From assembly GCA_037974665.1 (NCBI GenBank), contig CM075773.1, positions 51,870,917 through 51,934,916 of the forward strand: 64,000 bases of DNA, in the 5' to 3' direction. The position numbers and the translations under genes were made by a program. Within the stretch, counting starts at the first letter, position 1. Each line of letters opens with the position of its first letter. Shown piece after piece: positions 48,985-58,761 of this stretch. The notes under the pieces were generated by a model. It did no database searches, had not been told where the DNA came from, and saw only the letters and a list, made by a program, of their open reading frames with translations. Origin of the DNA: Ehretia macrophylla. Taxonomy: Eukaryota; Streptophyta; Magnoliopsida; Boraginales; Ehretiaceae.

Positions 48985-50486
48985 TAACAATGTGTAAAGT
49001 TGCATTGTTCAAGATCTACATTTTACTACTCTTACTATTCTATTTTTTTTTTCCTTCTATCACAAAATGGGGCCATTGAATTTCAATGAGTATTTTTTCA
49101 TTTTCACAAAGAATGTTATTCCCTTATTTTCCAGGTTATGTGAATATTAGGCTACCTCTCTGTGGTCCTGATCTGTTTGCTTTCTGTTGAGGTGCTTGAA
49201 AATTTGTGTCATGTCGGCTGTTGAATATAAAAAACGGAATAACACGAGTCATTCTTTGATAAATGATCACTACGAATCAGACCATATTGGTGCAAGAAGT
49301 AATAAGTGAGTAATTTATAATCGAATATTATGAGTTTTAAGTATACAATTTTGGCCACTCTAGTTTTGCTTATGAGCCAAGGATTCTAGTTCGAGAAATG
49401 ACAATATGTCTTTCTATCTTTAAGAATCAACTTACCCAAACGCATTCTTGATGCTCAAACATTAATGAGCGTGATGTTAAATATTGTTTGTCCATGGTCT
49501 ACCATTCTATATATTCAACATGTATATATAAAAGTGAATTCGATCCTCCTCTAATTTTTTGTTGTGTATTTGACCCCTGACTAAAATTGAATCTCAAAAA
49601 TATAAGAATTTAGATGAAAAGATGTCAAAGTATGATAATCTATTCAAAATGGATAGTAACGTTTTGATCCTTTCTCGGACCGCGCACACAACGAGAATTT
49701 GGACCACCTGTTAGGTTGACATAAAGTTTCGACACTCTATAGTTATTTTTTGCGCATTTTGCAGCCAATTGGTTCTCTTTTTTCTCCTCTCCCCCAAAAC
49801 TCAGAGATGAAGCATTTACCATAAAATAGCTCGACAAAGCCACAACAAACTGAGACAAAGCATACGATTTCCACATAAGGCGGTAAGATGATGTCTTGAT
49901 CAGTTATATATCCTGGACCTTTGACACAAATAGACATGTCACAAGTTTCATATAGATTACTTCTAAATATAATTTCTTTCAAATTCATTAAAATTTCATG
50001 TACCGATTCTTGAGTACACGAAATTGGTCTATCGTGATGTAGAGCAACAAATGGGATTCAATTAATAGGCCCAACTGCCTTCCTAATTCGAGTGAAGAGG
50101 GACCTTGTCATTGAATCCATCCCATTGCACTATTCTTAAATTCACTACATAGAACGAAAGTACTCAACCAGGGAGAAAGATAGACCCGAAGGACCTTTTC
50201 GGGCAGCTGTAGGACGAAGGACTAACAAGGCACATACCCAATTGGACGAAGGGCTAAAGCCATAGACCAATGCTGACACAACTGAATTGGTTGAGGAAAG
50301 GTAGCTCTTCCACTGTAGAGTAAGATGTTATAGTGTTGGCGGCAACCAGATTGTTGAAATGAAACCAGCTAGAAGATTTTATTTGCATTTGTATATAAAA
50401 TTAGAGCCAATCAGGTAGCAAGATGTACCTGAATTATACATGCATGCAGGAAGTTGATGTCAATTGACCTTGTTAGTATTATGCAG
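48985..50486. other. Downstream region of the ABCB gene, no further gene seen
   Basis: The first 150-200 bp are probably the 3' untranslated region. No canonical AATAAA is obvious. The minus frames at 49640-49988 lack domains. Confidence 0.55.
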
Positions 50487-50588
50487 GTTGCGGAGGCATT
50501 GCCAGTTGATGATGCTTCCATTGATGCTGTTATTGGCACGCTTGTACTGTGTTCCGTTAAAGATGTTGACTTAATTTTGAAAAACTGA
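50487..50588 (+). pseudogene. Orphan exon of a METTL7-like methyltransferase
   Basis: After an acceptor-like TTATGCAG, the frame reads VAEALPVDDASIDAVIGTLV and LCSVKDVDLILKN, then TGA. This matches the post-motif I/motif II stretch of plant UbiE/METTL7-type SAM-dependent methyltransferases (..EALPV.DASVDAVVGTLVLCSV..DVD.). Neither the upstream SAM-binding motif nor the downstream part was found nearby, so it is a gene fragment, perhaps left by duplication or transposition. Confidence 0.75.
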
Positions 50589-52966
50589 GACGAAAGATAT
50601 GCAACACCATTCCCAATTCATTCCAACACACAACCTAGCCATAAAGAAAAGAATGCAGTTTGTAAACGGACTCTAGACGCACAACATACAAATAAATCTC
50701 ACCGAAGAATGCAATGAATGCCAATTAAAGAAAGCCTCCATCAGAATAAGCTTACCTCGCACGTTCAGAATCCGTTTAATCAATGATGCCTGAGAATGCT
50801 TCGCACCATCTGTAAACAGAGCATAACAAAGGAGGAGGTTGGAAGCAGGTGATAATCCAGACACATATAGATCTCAATGCAATTTAGTGAAATAACATAT
50901 GAAATCAATTTTTTCAATGCTACTACAGCTAAGACATCAATCATACAAGCACCATAAGAGAAACAATGTTACAGACGATCTATGCCAGCAGAATGTTTCA
51001 ATGCTATGCAATGCAGCAACTAGATCATCGTTGTACCTTCAGGAAAGAGCATCTTCCCAACTCTGGTCCCCATAGAAACATAGGGTGATGTATTTTCCTA
51101 CGTTCGTATTGAGGTCAAAGGAAGGAATGAACAAATACATTAATTTCCTGTTTTGGTATGAAGGTCGACGATAGCAATAAAAGAGAAAAAGAAATTCTCA
51201 CCAATTTCTTCATCATCTCCTAGTATCTTGCAGAGAGAAGAAAAGAATCTAGAAACGAGCTTTTCAGAACAGAACACCTATTTTATCACTACTTTAACAA
51301 GAACTAATGAAAATAAGAAGGTATGGCCATCAAACATGAAGGGGAAAGAAAGCCCCACATAAGCAGAAAAGTAATACCAGTTCTGCACTTATCCTTCAAA
51401 TGATTTTGTAGAAGATGAACTAAGGAAGAAAACAGTAATTAAAGCAGCTAAATGACTAGAGAATGTATTTCTGTAATGCTACAGTTTGAGGTCAAGCAAC
51501 TATCAACCAGGAAATGAAGGGGAAAAGATGATGCATCAAACCGTAAAGCAATTATAGTAATTCAAGATTGTATAATTGGGAGCATGTGCATCAGATACAT
51601 ATCATTGAATAGACACTTCAAACATCAGAAAATTGTTTTATTCCTTCTGCATTTTGTCAGATTCAACCAAGATAGATACTCAATGAATGCTTAGTGACAT
51701 GTATTTGCTTTCTTCAGATAAAACTGTGAAAGAATATACTCATGTCCACAGTTCCAATAGTTTTCCTTTATGGAGGACCTGATGATGCGTAACTGACATC
51801 AAGAAAAAATACGAAACATGAAATCTTAATGGTCAAGACTTGCAGGAAGCCTAAAATCAAAACCATGTATTATCTGCAACGCCTAGAATTTCCCAATACC
51901 CGAAAACAATAAGGAAACTTTATCCTTGATTGTTTAGCTCAGGTATATGCTATGTTCTGGTGCAATTTTGAGTTGCATATAAAACACCACATTTCTGTTC
52001 CAACTCTGCTTCAAGTTTCCACATAAGCAGTCAACCAAATATCAATGTGCAGACATAGAAAATGTAAACTCGTCAGTTCTCCGAAAATTTCCAGCTCCTA
52101 TAGTGGGATGAAGAAGCTCACAGGAGTAGTTAACTAGAATCCATAACTTATTACCACCCCATTAGTTGCTAGTATCAGTTTATGGCACAACCACATCTAA
52201 TAGAACGATAACTAGCACACAAGAAAAAAAGGTCATTTCAAGTAAATGGCATGGCTATCACATACGCATGTTTGTTTATAAAAGCTCATTTATTTTCCAG
52301 GTTGGCATTACAGTCCACAAAGAAGGGGAGATAATGCAAGTAATCTAACAAAATAGCACATCTTATCTAATAACGGCCACACCAATCATTTATGAAAATT
52401 CATCAAAATCCATTATTCTTCTTGCAAAATAAAGATTTATACATTACGCACCAAGGCATTGCAACCCCAGCACGTCAATCGTTCATCTATGTCTTGGATA
52501 CACAGGCAAGGCTCATCATATTAAAGAGCAATTTTAGTATTTTCAACATACAACAGTTAAGAGAACAGTAAATATGAACAATTAACTTAGGTTGAAATGA
52601 ACGAGAATAGAATTTTCATTGGCAAAAACAGAAAAATCATCAGTTGAAGTTGCCAAAAGGCACACATTAGAACAATTCCTGACCCAATAGATACATTTGC
52701 CTCTAAGTAAAACTAATCTTCTTAGAAATTTCAGAGTATCTGGAAAGTACCTAATCTGCAACACAACGAAGGCATGTACATGATCAGCCAAGAAAATCAT
52801 GTAATGCCGTGAGAAGGCTGAACAAAAGCAAAGAAACCTACTTATTCACCACTATACTAACTCCCTATCCAAATCAAATTTCACAGACAGCCAGCCCCAA
52901 CTCTCAGCCAATCAACCAACACAAACCACGCCATCTTCCTCCTACATATTCAACACGCATCAATTA
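50589..52966. other. Region between the methyltransferase fragment and ITPK1-like gene; possible small exons
   Basis: No long ORF is present. On the minus strand three short segments with acceptor and donor signals can be read: 51202-51226, 51037-51097 (..SPYVSMGTRVGKMLFPE) and 50756-50809 (DGAKHSQASLIKRILNVR). They join in frame, but I do not recognise the product. A minus acceptor-like TTGTGTTGCAG lies at about 52757. The rest may include the ITPK1-like 3' untranslated region. Confidence 0.35.
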
Positions 52967-54055
52967 TCAGACTTGAATCGAGCTCTCCTTTTCTTCCCTC
53001 TCAAATGAGGAAACAGGAAGTGCGGGTCCATCATCTCCAACCAACAACCTCACTTCATTCTCACATCTGTCTACCTTCATCAATCTATCCAAACCCTGAT
53101 CATTCCTGCTCAAGACATCCCGGAAAAAATCTGTCAATACGCTCTCGTAACCAGGCATCTTTGCATACCCTGGAAAATAGTTAATGTCAATAACAAGGTA
53201 CCTATTCCCAATTTTAATATCCCTAATCACATCAAAGTTAAACAAATGCAATCTCGTCGCTTTTCTCAACCCGATAGCTATATCGGTAATCAAACTCATC
53301 GGTGGAAGGTCTGTTTCTCCCACCTCCTCCAAATTCAACATCTTATAGTATTCTAACTTATCATCCCTTTTTTGACAAGTATTCAAATTCGAAACCTGCG
53401 AAAACGCTAAGGAACCTTCTAGATTCCCTAAATTCTCCTCGTTTACATCACGTAACGACTTCCTTTTCACACACTTCACATAGTCTCCCACCACATACAC
53501 CTTGAAAATCATTCCGCCATGGTTAACAAACTCTTGCAAAACAATCGGAGGCTTCACTTTCAACTCATTCAACCCATCCTTATTGAACACCAACGACATT
53601 TTATGCGACTTCGCGCTCCCGTCCGCCACCAACGGCTTTGCAATCACCGGAAACTTCAAGCCCTCGTTGCGCAAATCCACCTCCGAAACCCTCTCCGCAT
53701 CGTAAATAACGAATTGCTTGGGTATCCCGAACGACGCCGTTTCCGAAACAATTTCCAGCTCGGAGACGAGCTCCAACATCGAGATGCGGTTGTGGAGGCG
53801 CTCGATGGCGTCGGGGGAGTCGATGATGAGGGCGTTAGGGTTTTGAGATGAGTAATCTTGTAACTGCTTCTTCCAATCCTCGCCGTACAATTTGTGAAGC
53901 ACGATATCGAACGGTCCTTGTTCGATCAAAGGCTTCTCAGTATCGATCTTGATGAGATCGATTCCTTTCTTTCTCGCGAGATTGATCAACGAGACTTGAA
54001 TAAAGCTCGCTCGCTTCTTCGACGCCAATGCGTACCCCACTCCGTACCGCTTCAT
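52967..54055 (-). CDS. ITPK1: Inositol-tetrakisphosphate 1-kinase (ITPK1-like)
   Basis: Intronless gene of 362 codons plus stop, the usual length for plant ITPK1. It belongs to the ATP-grasp family and phosphorylates inositol polyphosphates in the lipid-independent route to phytate; plant ITPK1 is also known to make 5-InsP7 from InsP6 and to affect phosphate signalling. Visible features: N-terminal inositol-binding domain starting [29 protein letters not shown] with the ATP-contacting Lys140; QEFVNHGG (174-181); [17 protein letters not shown]; and [17 protein letters not shown] with the metal-binding Asp290 and Asn292. No signal peptide, so cytosol or nucleus. The acidic C-terminus is variable in the family. 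The ATG at 54053-54055 matches the family start, with a TATA box about 290 bp upstream. Confidence 0.95.
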   Translation of the reverse strand: MKRYGVGYALASKKRASFIQVSLINLARKKGIDLIKIDTEKPLIEQGPFDIVLHKLYGEDWKKQLQDYSSQNPNALIIDSPDAIERLHNRISMLELVSELEIVSETASFGIPKQFVIYDAERVSEVDLRNEGLKFPVIAKPLVADGSAKSHKMSLVFNKDGLNELKVKPPIVLQEFVNHGGMIFKVYVVGDYVKCVKRKSLRDVNEENLGNLEGSLAFSQVSNLNTCQKRDDKLEYYKMLNLEEVGETDLPPMSLITDIAIGLRKATRLHLFNFDVIRDIKIGNRYLVIDINYFPGYAKMPGYESVLTDFFRDVLSRNDQGLDRLMKVDRCENEVRLLVGDDGPALPVSSFEREEKESSIQV

Positions 54056-54344
54056 CGAAAATTGTATAAATATATATATCTATATGTATCTATATATATA
54101 ATATATAATATATGTATATGTATGTGTCTATATATAATTTTGATTTTATTTTAGTTTTGGAGAATTTGAATCTATTGTAATGAATGTTCAATGGAGCCAC
54201 ATTTGGGTGATTTTTATGGAAATTTCAATTTTTTATTATTTTAATTTTGCTTTTTCTTGGAAATGTTTGCTATGGTTTCAATGGAGTAGCGTGCGTGTGT
54301 TTGTGTATGAGCAGGGGGAAGGAAGGAGAAGATAAGGGGTAGGG

Positions 54345-54352
54345 TATATATA
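54345..54352 (-). promoter_or_regulatory. TATA box of the ITPK1-like gene
   Basis: Minus strand CCTATATATACCC, about 290 bp upstream of the start codon. A pyrimidine-rich stretch (CCCCTTATCTTCTCCTTCC) follows, the usual surroundings of a plant transcription start. Confidence 0.65.
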
Positions 54353-54409
54353 GGTTGGAGGAGGGTTAGGGTTGGTGATAAAGTGACTCGCTGTTGAGGA
54401 AAAGGATCC

Positions 54410-54415
54410 CACGTG
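54410..54415 (-). promoter_or_regulatory. G-box (CACGTG) in the ITPK1-like promoter
   Basis: CCCACGTGGC lies about 60 bp upstream of the TATA box. This context fits bZIP or bHLH binding, including the ABRE class. Function is inferred from sequence only. Confidence 0.5.
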
Positions 54416-54659
54416 GCGTATTCTGGGGGTGTTTTGTGGATTCTGGGCGTAACATAAGGCGGGTTCTAAAAACGACATAGTATTTGTGTTTGATTTTTTA
54501 TGATCAAATGGAAAGGGATGGGAGGGAATGGAAAATTTTCTTCCCTTCTTTTTCTTTCTTTTTTTTTTTCTTTTTAACCCACCTCCACTAGTTTCTATTC
54601 TTAGAATTCGAACTGTAGCCACCAACACATTAGGGGATAACATACCATTAGATTGTCAT

Positions 54660-55995
54660 AATTCTTGCTCTTAAACATTTAAATTATACATTTTTTTGTA
54701 AATAAAAAGAAATTGAGAGATTGTCATTTTCCTTCCAAGAAGGTAACTTGCGCTTTGAAAAAGGTACTTGATTTTTTTTTTCTTGTGAGCTAGTTGAATT
54801 TTGCTAGGGAAGTTTATAGAGCATCTCAATTTTTCATCTTTTTAGTGATGGCGGTGGCGTATGGTAGCAATGGGGTGGAAGGAAATGGAAAGGGTGGGAA
54901 GGAGAAAAAGAAGAAAAGAAAGAGGCAACGGTGGCTACGGCATGTGGCAGTAGTGGAGTAGGGGAAAGAAGAAAGAAAAAGAAAACATAAAGGAGAAAAA
55001 GAAGAAGAAGAGATAAAAGAAGAAAAAAAATGAAAAGGAAGGAGTAATCAAAAAATCTTTATCTTTTTTTTACCTTCCTCAATCTATATAAAGGAATCTG
55101 ATAAGTCTAAAATTTGTGATGCTACTCAAAAAATGCTACAACTACATCTCACATCATAAAGTCTTATACAACACAAAGTTACCAGAAGGCCTATGAATCC
55201 AAGACCTGAGGAAAGATAAGAAAACTCAATCTCTGACATGACCATTGTAGGATACGGATTAAACCCTCATTTCTCTCAATTACACTAGAATAATTGAACA
55301 ATTGTACCAAATTCTGAAATATCTTTATTTTTCTTTTATTTAATGAAAATGAAATAAAATTTCATTATAATGGAACAAGTCATATACGGCCCTACAAGTG
55401 GGCCAATGGATGAGGTATTGAGGGGGTGAAAATTAATGGTCTAGATGGATCGAAAGTGGAGGGGTGACAAAGGTCAACTTGAGGGGAGCTTACTATAAAT
55501 TTTGACTATGGTCGTGCGCATATGATGATTGATGGTGGGAGAAGAATCACATGAAATGCAGGACTATATGATGATTGATGGGTATGTGTGGCACAATGGT
55601 CCAGTGTGAAAAGTATGGAGATTTAGGGCTAGTTGGTGATGGTGACTTGTTGGACTTGAGCACTAATTGAGTTGGGAGTAATTGGAAATGGGATTTGATA
55701 TGTTTATAATATTATAATATTACAAGTGAAATTTATCAGTTGTGTTCTGATGTTATAGTTATTATAAAATGATATGGTCAATTCACAATAATTAAATCTT
55801 GTTCATTAGTGGAGATGACCATGGGTATCAAAGGGTACTATTTATAGATTCAATATACGGTTAGTGAGAATTGTAATCTAATTTTTTTTAATATATGTGT
55901 ATTTTTATTTTGTGTTATAGTCCGATTAAAAATATATACTAAAGTCACCCTTGTACTTAAATATATTTCCCTCAACACCTCCATCATTTCCTTAT
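54660..55995. other. Intergenic, no gene recognised
   Basis: Contains purine-rich (54890-55040) and AT-rich stretches. No ORF of note. Confidence 0.6.
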
Positions 55996-56393
55996 GGGTA
56001 AATTTCACACTTAATCTCTATTGTTTACATATTTTTTTTAATATAGTCTCTAATGTTTTAAAAAATTTATAGTGGTCTCTAATGTTTATACAAATTATTT
56101 AAAATGGTCCCTATTATTTAAACTTAGTCAATTTAGTTCTTATTATTTTTCAAAAAATTCAATTTAGTCTATGTTGTTTCTTAAAAAAATCAATTCAGTT
56201 CCTGCACGTGACTTATTTGATGACTAAATTAAATTTTATGAGAAATAATAGGGACTAAATTGACTAGTTTTGAACAATATGGATTATTCTGAATTACTTT
56301 ATAAATATTAGAGACTAATATAATTTTTTTAAAATATTAAAGATCAACTTAAAAAAAAATGTAAACAATAGAGATTAAGTATGAAATTTACCC
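55996..56393. mobile_element. MITE with near-perfect 35-bp terminal inverted repeats
   Basis: Begins GGGTAAATTTCACACTTAAT and ends with the inverse of the same 35-bp sequence with one mismatch. Total length is 398 bp, with inner AATTTAGTC/GACTAAATT-type inverted subrepeats and no coding capacity. The flanks TTTCCTTAT and TTTCCGTTT agree only in part, so the 9-bp duplication expected of a Mutator-type insertion is uncertain. Confidence 0.8.
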
Positions 56394-57271
56394 TTTCCGT
56401 TTCAACATGTTGAGGTATGTTTATTGATTCTTGTGGATAAGAGCTTCGCTCTTATTTAATTTAATTTCTTTTCAGTTACTGTAGACTGGAGATTATGTAG
56501 TTTCATTCTTATTAAATTGGGATAATGAGTATAAACTTGAGAATATTATCCAAGATGCGGACAGAGAATTTTTTTTTTTTTTTTTTAAAAAAGACTAACA
56601 TAACTGATAAAATTAATGTCAAAACAATTAGTTGAAGATGTATGTTGTTAATGTTTGGACAAATTTGTTCATTAAATTTTGGGTTAATACCACTTTTAGT
56701 CCCTTATCTTTACACTCATTGACACTTTAGTCCCTTATCTTTAAAAGTGTTACTTTTCAGTCCCTTATCTTTTAAATCTTGGACACTGTTAATCCTATTT
56801 GCTAAATTTGCTAAAAAAATTAACGGTAGAAGCATGTGCAAGGCACGTGACTCGTTTTTTTTCAATTTACAAGGGTATTTTGGTCAGAACAATTTTTTTA
56901 GTCAAAACACAAAAAATAAATAAATAAATAAAATCATCAACACCATCTTATCCACCACCACCAAGACCAACACCAACAGCCATTAACACCAAGACCAACA
57001 CCACCACCTCAATCAATTACTAACAGTAAAAAAATCCAATACTAAAATCAGCCCCTTTTGATTAATAAATCAACACTAAAATCAAGTTTCTTATTATCAA
57101 AAGAAGGAAAAAAAAAAAAAAAAAAGACACCCGAGCTTTCTATTACATATCCATTTATCATAGCATAAGCCAAACCAAATGCAAAGATTTCCACATTTCC
57201 GAAATGGCTTCTATTTCATCAGCACGAAAATGTCAAGTCTATTTCCGAAATGGCTTCTACTTCAATCAATT

Positions 57272-57358
57272 TCACCGGAACTAATGAAGGCCATTGAAGA
57301 GTCTCAGCTTGCCATCATCGTCTTCTCCAAGAACTATGCTTCATCCACTTGGTGCTGA
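57272..57358 (+). pseudogene. Captured TIR-domain fragment (NLR-type)
   Basis: The frame reads [20 protein letters not shown] then NYASSTWC and TGA. This is the central TIR-domain stretch of plant TIR-NBS-LRR immune receptors (..[25 protein letters not shown]). Directly upstream, a short segment containing ATTTCCGAAATGGCTTCTA occurs twice (57196 and 57241 areas) and may be a rearranged start of the same gene. Too short to be functional. Confidence 0.75.
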
Positions 57359-57766
57359 GAGAAATAGAAGGGTAGGGGTTGGGTGTAAAGGTCTTCTACT
57401 GGTGATGATGGCCATGGTGGTTGAGGAAAGTGATTGGTGGTGATGGCCGTGGTGATAATGGAGGTGGGTTCAGTGGTGATCTTTTGGAAGCCCTGTCCAT
57501 TTATACTTTTGCCCCCACTTTTTTCTCCCTTCCAATCAAAGCAATCTGATAGATACCAAACCTACACCCCAGAGCAAATTCAAATATCAATCTCCAGCTT
57601 TAGCTATCTCCAAATCCTCAAATTTCCCAAACCCAAATAATTTATTTAAAAAAAAAACCCTAACTTGTTAAGGTTTGGGTTTTTTGTTACAATGAAACCA
57701 AATTAAAGAAACCTAATCAGACCCAATTTTCCCCAAATTCAACACATTTTCAAACGTGGGTAATCA

Positions 57767-57964
57767 ATGGATTTTGTAGAGTTGGAGGCAATCGAAGGCC
57801 TACATTGGTCATGGAACTCATGGCCCATTTCAAAGCCCGAAGCTTCAGCTCTGATAATCCCTTTATCGATCATGTGTACACCTTTACAGCAATTTAATGA
57901 GCTCCCGATCTTGAATTTCGATCCTTTGATATGTTCTCAATCTGGTGGTAGGGGTTTTGGATAA
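57767..57964 (+). pseudogene. SEC23-like: Captured N-terminus of a SEC23 COPII coat gene
   Basis: Starts with an intact ATG and reads [20 protein letters not shown], then [27 protein letters not shown]. This is the start of one plant SEC23 subgroup ([17 protein letters not shown]..). In the parent, the CxxC of the zinc finger follows; here the second Cys is Ser and the frame ends three residues later in a TAA formed at the border with the right TIR. The AT-rich, CCAAAT-rich 200 bp before it may be captured 5' untranslated sequence. The parental protein is the GTPase-activating inner coat subunit of COPII vesicles; this piece lacks those domains. Confidence 0.88.
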
Positions 57965-58224
57965 GATGGTGTTTATGATTTTTTTTTTCTTTTTGTGTTT
58001 TGACTAAAAAAATTGTTCTGACCAAAATACTCCTGCAACTTGGAAAAAAAATGAGTCACATGTCTTGCACATGCTTCTATCGTTAATTTTTTGACGGATT
58101 TAGCAAATAGGACTAATTGTGTCCCAAATTTAAAAGATAAATGACTGAAAAGTAGCAATTTTGAAGATAAGGGACTAAAGTGTCAATGAAGATAAAGATA
58201 AGGGACTAAAAGTAGTATTAACCC

Positions 58225-58421
58225 TTGAATTTTCAAAGATTACAGTTCTCACAAATTGATAAATCATAAATTTCAATATCAATACATAGTATCAATATAT
58301 ACTAATTTGATACATGATAGAATCTCCTGTTTTCTAACATCGTATCAAAAAGTTACACCTTCATTTAATCTTTTCTATTAACAAGTGACTCATCTCTTGA
58401 AGCTAACGTTGTTCCTCTATG
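58225..58421. other. Short spacer between Pack-MULE and the Reina-like element
   Basis: AT-rich, no feature except the MULE target duplication at its left and CTATG at its right end. Confidence 0.7.
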
Positions 58422-58761
58422 TGCAATGATTAAGCTAATAGCAATTTATAGAGAACAAAGTATGTATTAAATTGAAGGAAACAAAAGGACGGATAGGCCA
58501 ATTTTTGAGAGAATTGGTAACTCCTATAGAAGAGAGAAGAAAAGAGTACAAAGAGAGAACATATTTCTGATGCCTATTCTATGGTCCAGGACCTTATTTT
58601 ATACTTGAGCTTTAAGTTGTTATGATGTAACAAACTCTGCCAAATGATGTGGAGCTCCTTTGGTGCGTAGGCCTTTTCCTAATTGCCTCTGCTCATGTGT
58701 GTGAGGTGTTGTATTTGTTGTAACTGCCAAGTCACCTTGCTGCATGATAGAGCTCGTGACA
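58422..58761 (-). mobile_element. Left LTR (3' LTR) of the Reina-like element
   Basis: Plus strand starts TGCAATGATTAAGC and ends GCTCGTGACA. A minus TATAAAATAA box lies at 58592-58601. Confidence 0.95.

Larger units (their letters stand above)
56681..58224. mobile_element. Pack-MULE with captured SEC23 and TIR-domain gene fragments
   Basis: Terminal inverted repeats run 56681-56953 and 57959-58224, about 270 bp each, starting GGGTTAATACCACTTTTAGT on one end and with the near-identical inverse on the other. The flanks are TTAAATTTT (56672-56680) and TTGAATTTT (58225-58233), a 9-bp duplication with one difference. No transposase is present. The interior contains at least two pieces of unrelated host genes in plus orientation. 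Long TIRs, the 9-bp duplication and captured exons together define a Pack-MULE. The A-rich and T-rich inner TIR ends differ in length. Confidence 0.9.

Noticed and set aside
54278..54643. 121-codon minus-strand frame upstream of ITPK1-like gene
   Set aside because: It overlaps the TATA box and G-box of that gene and is Lys/Pro low complexity; more likely promoter and leader.
57973..58158. Minus-strand frame in the Pack-MULE right TIR
   Set aside because: It lies in the inverted repeat and has no protein similarity that I recognise.
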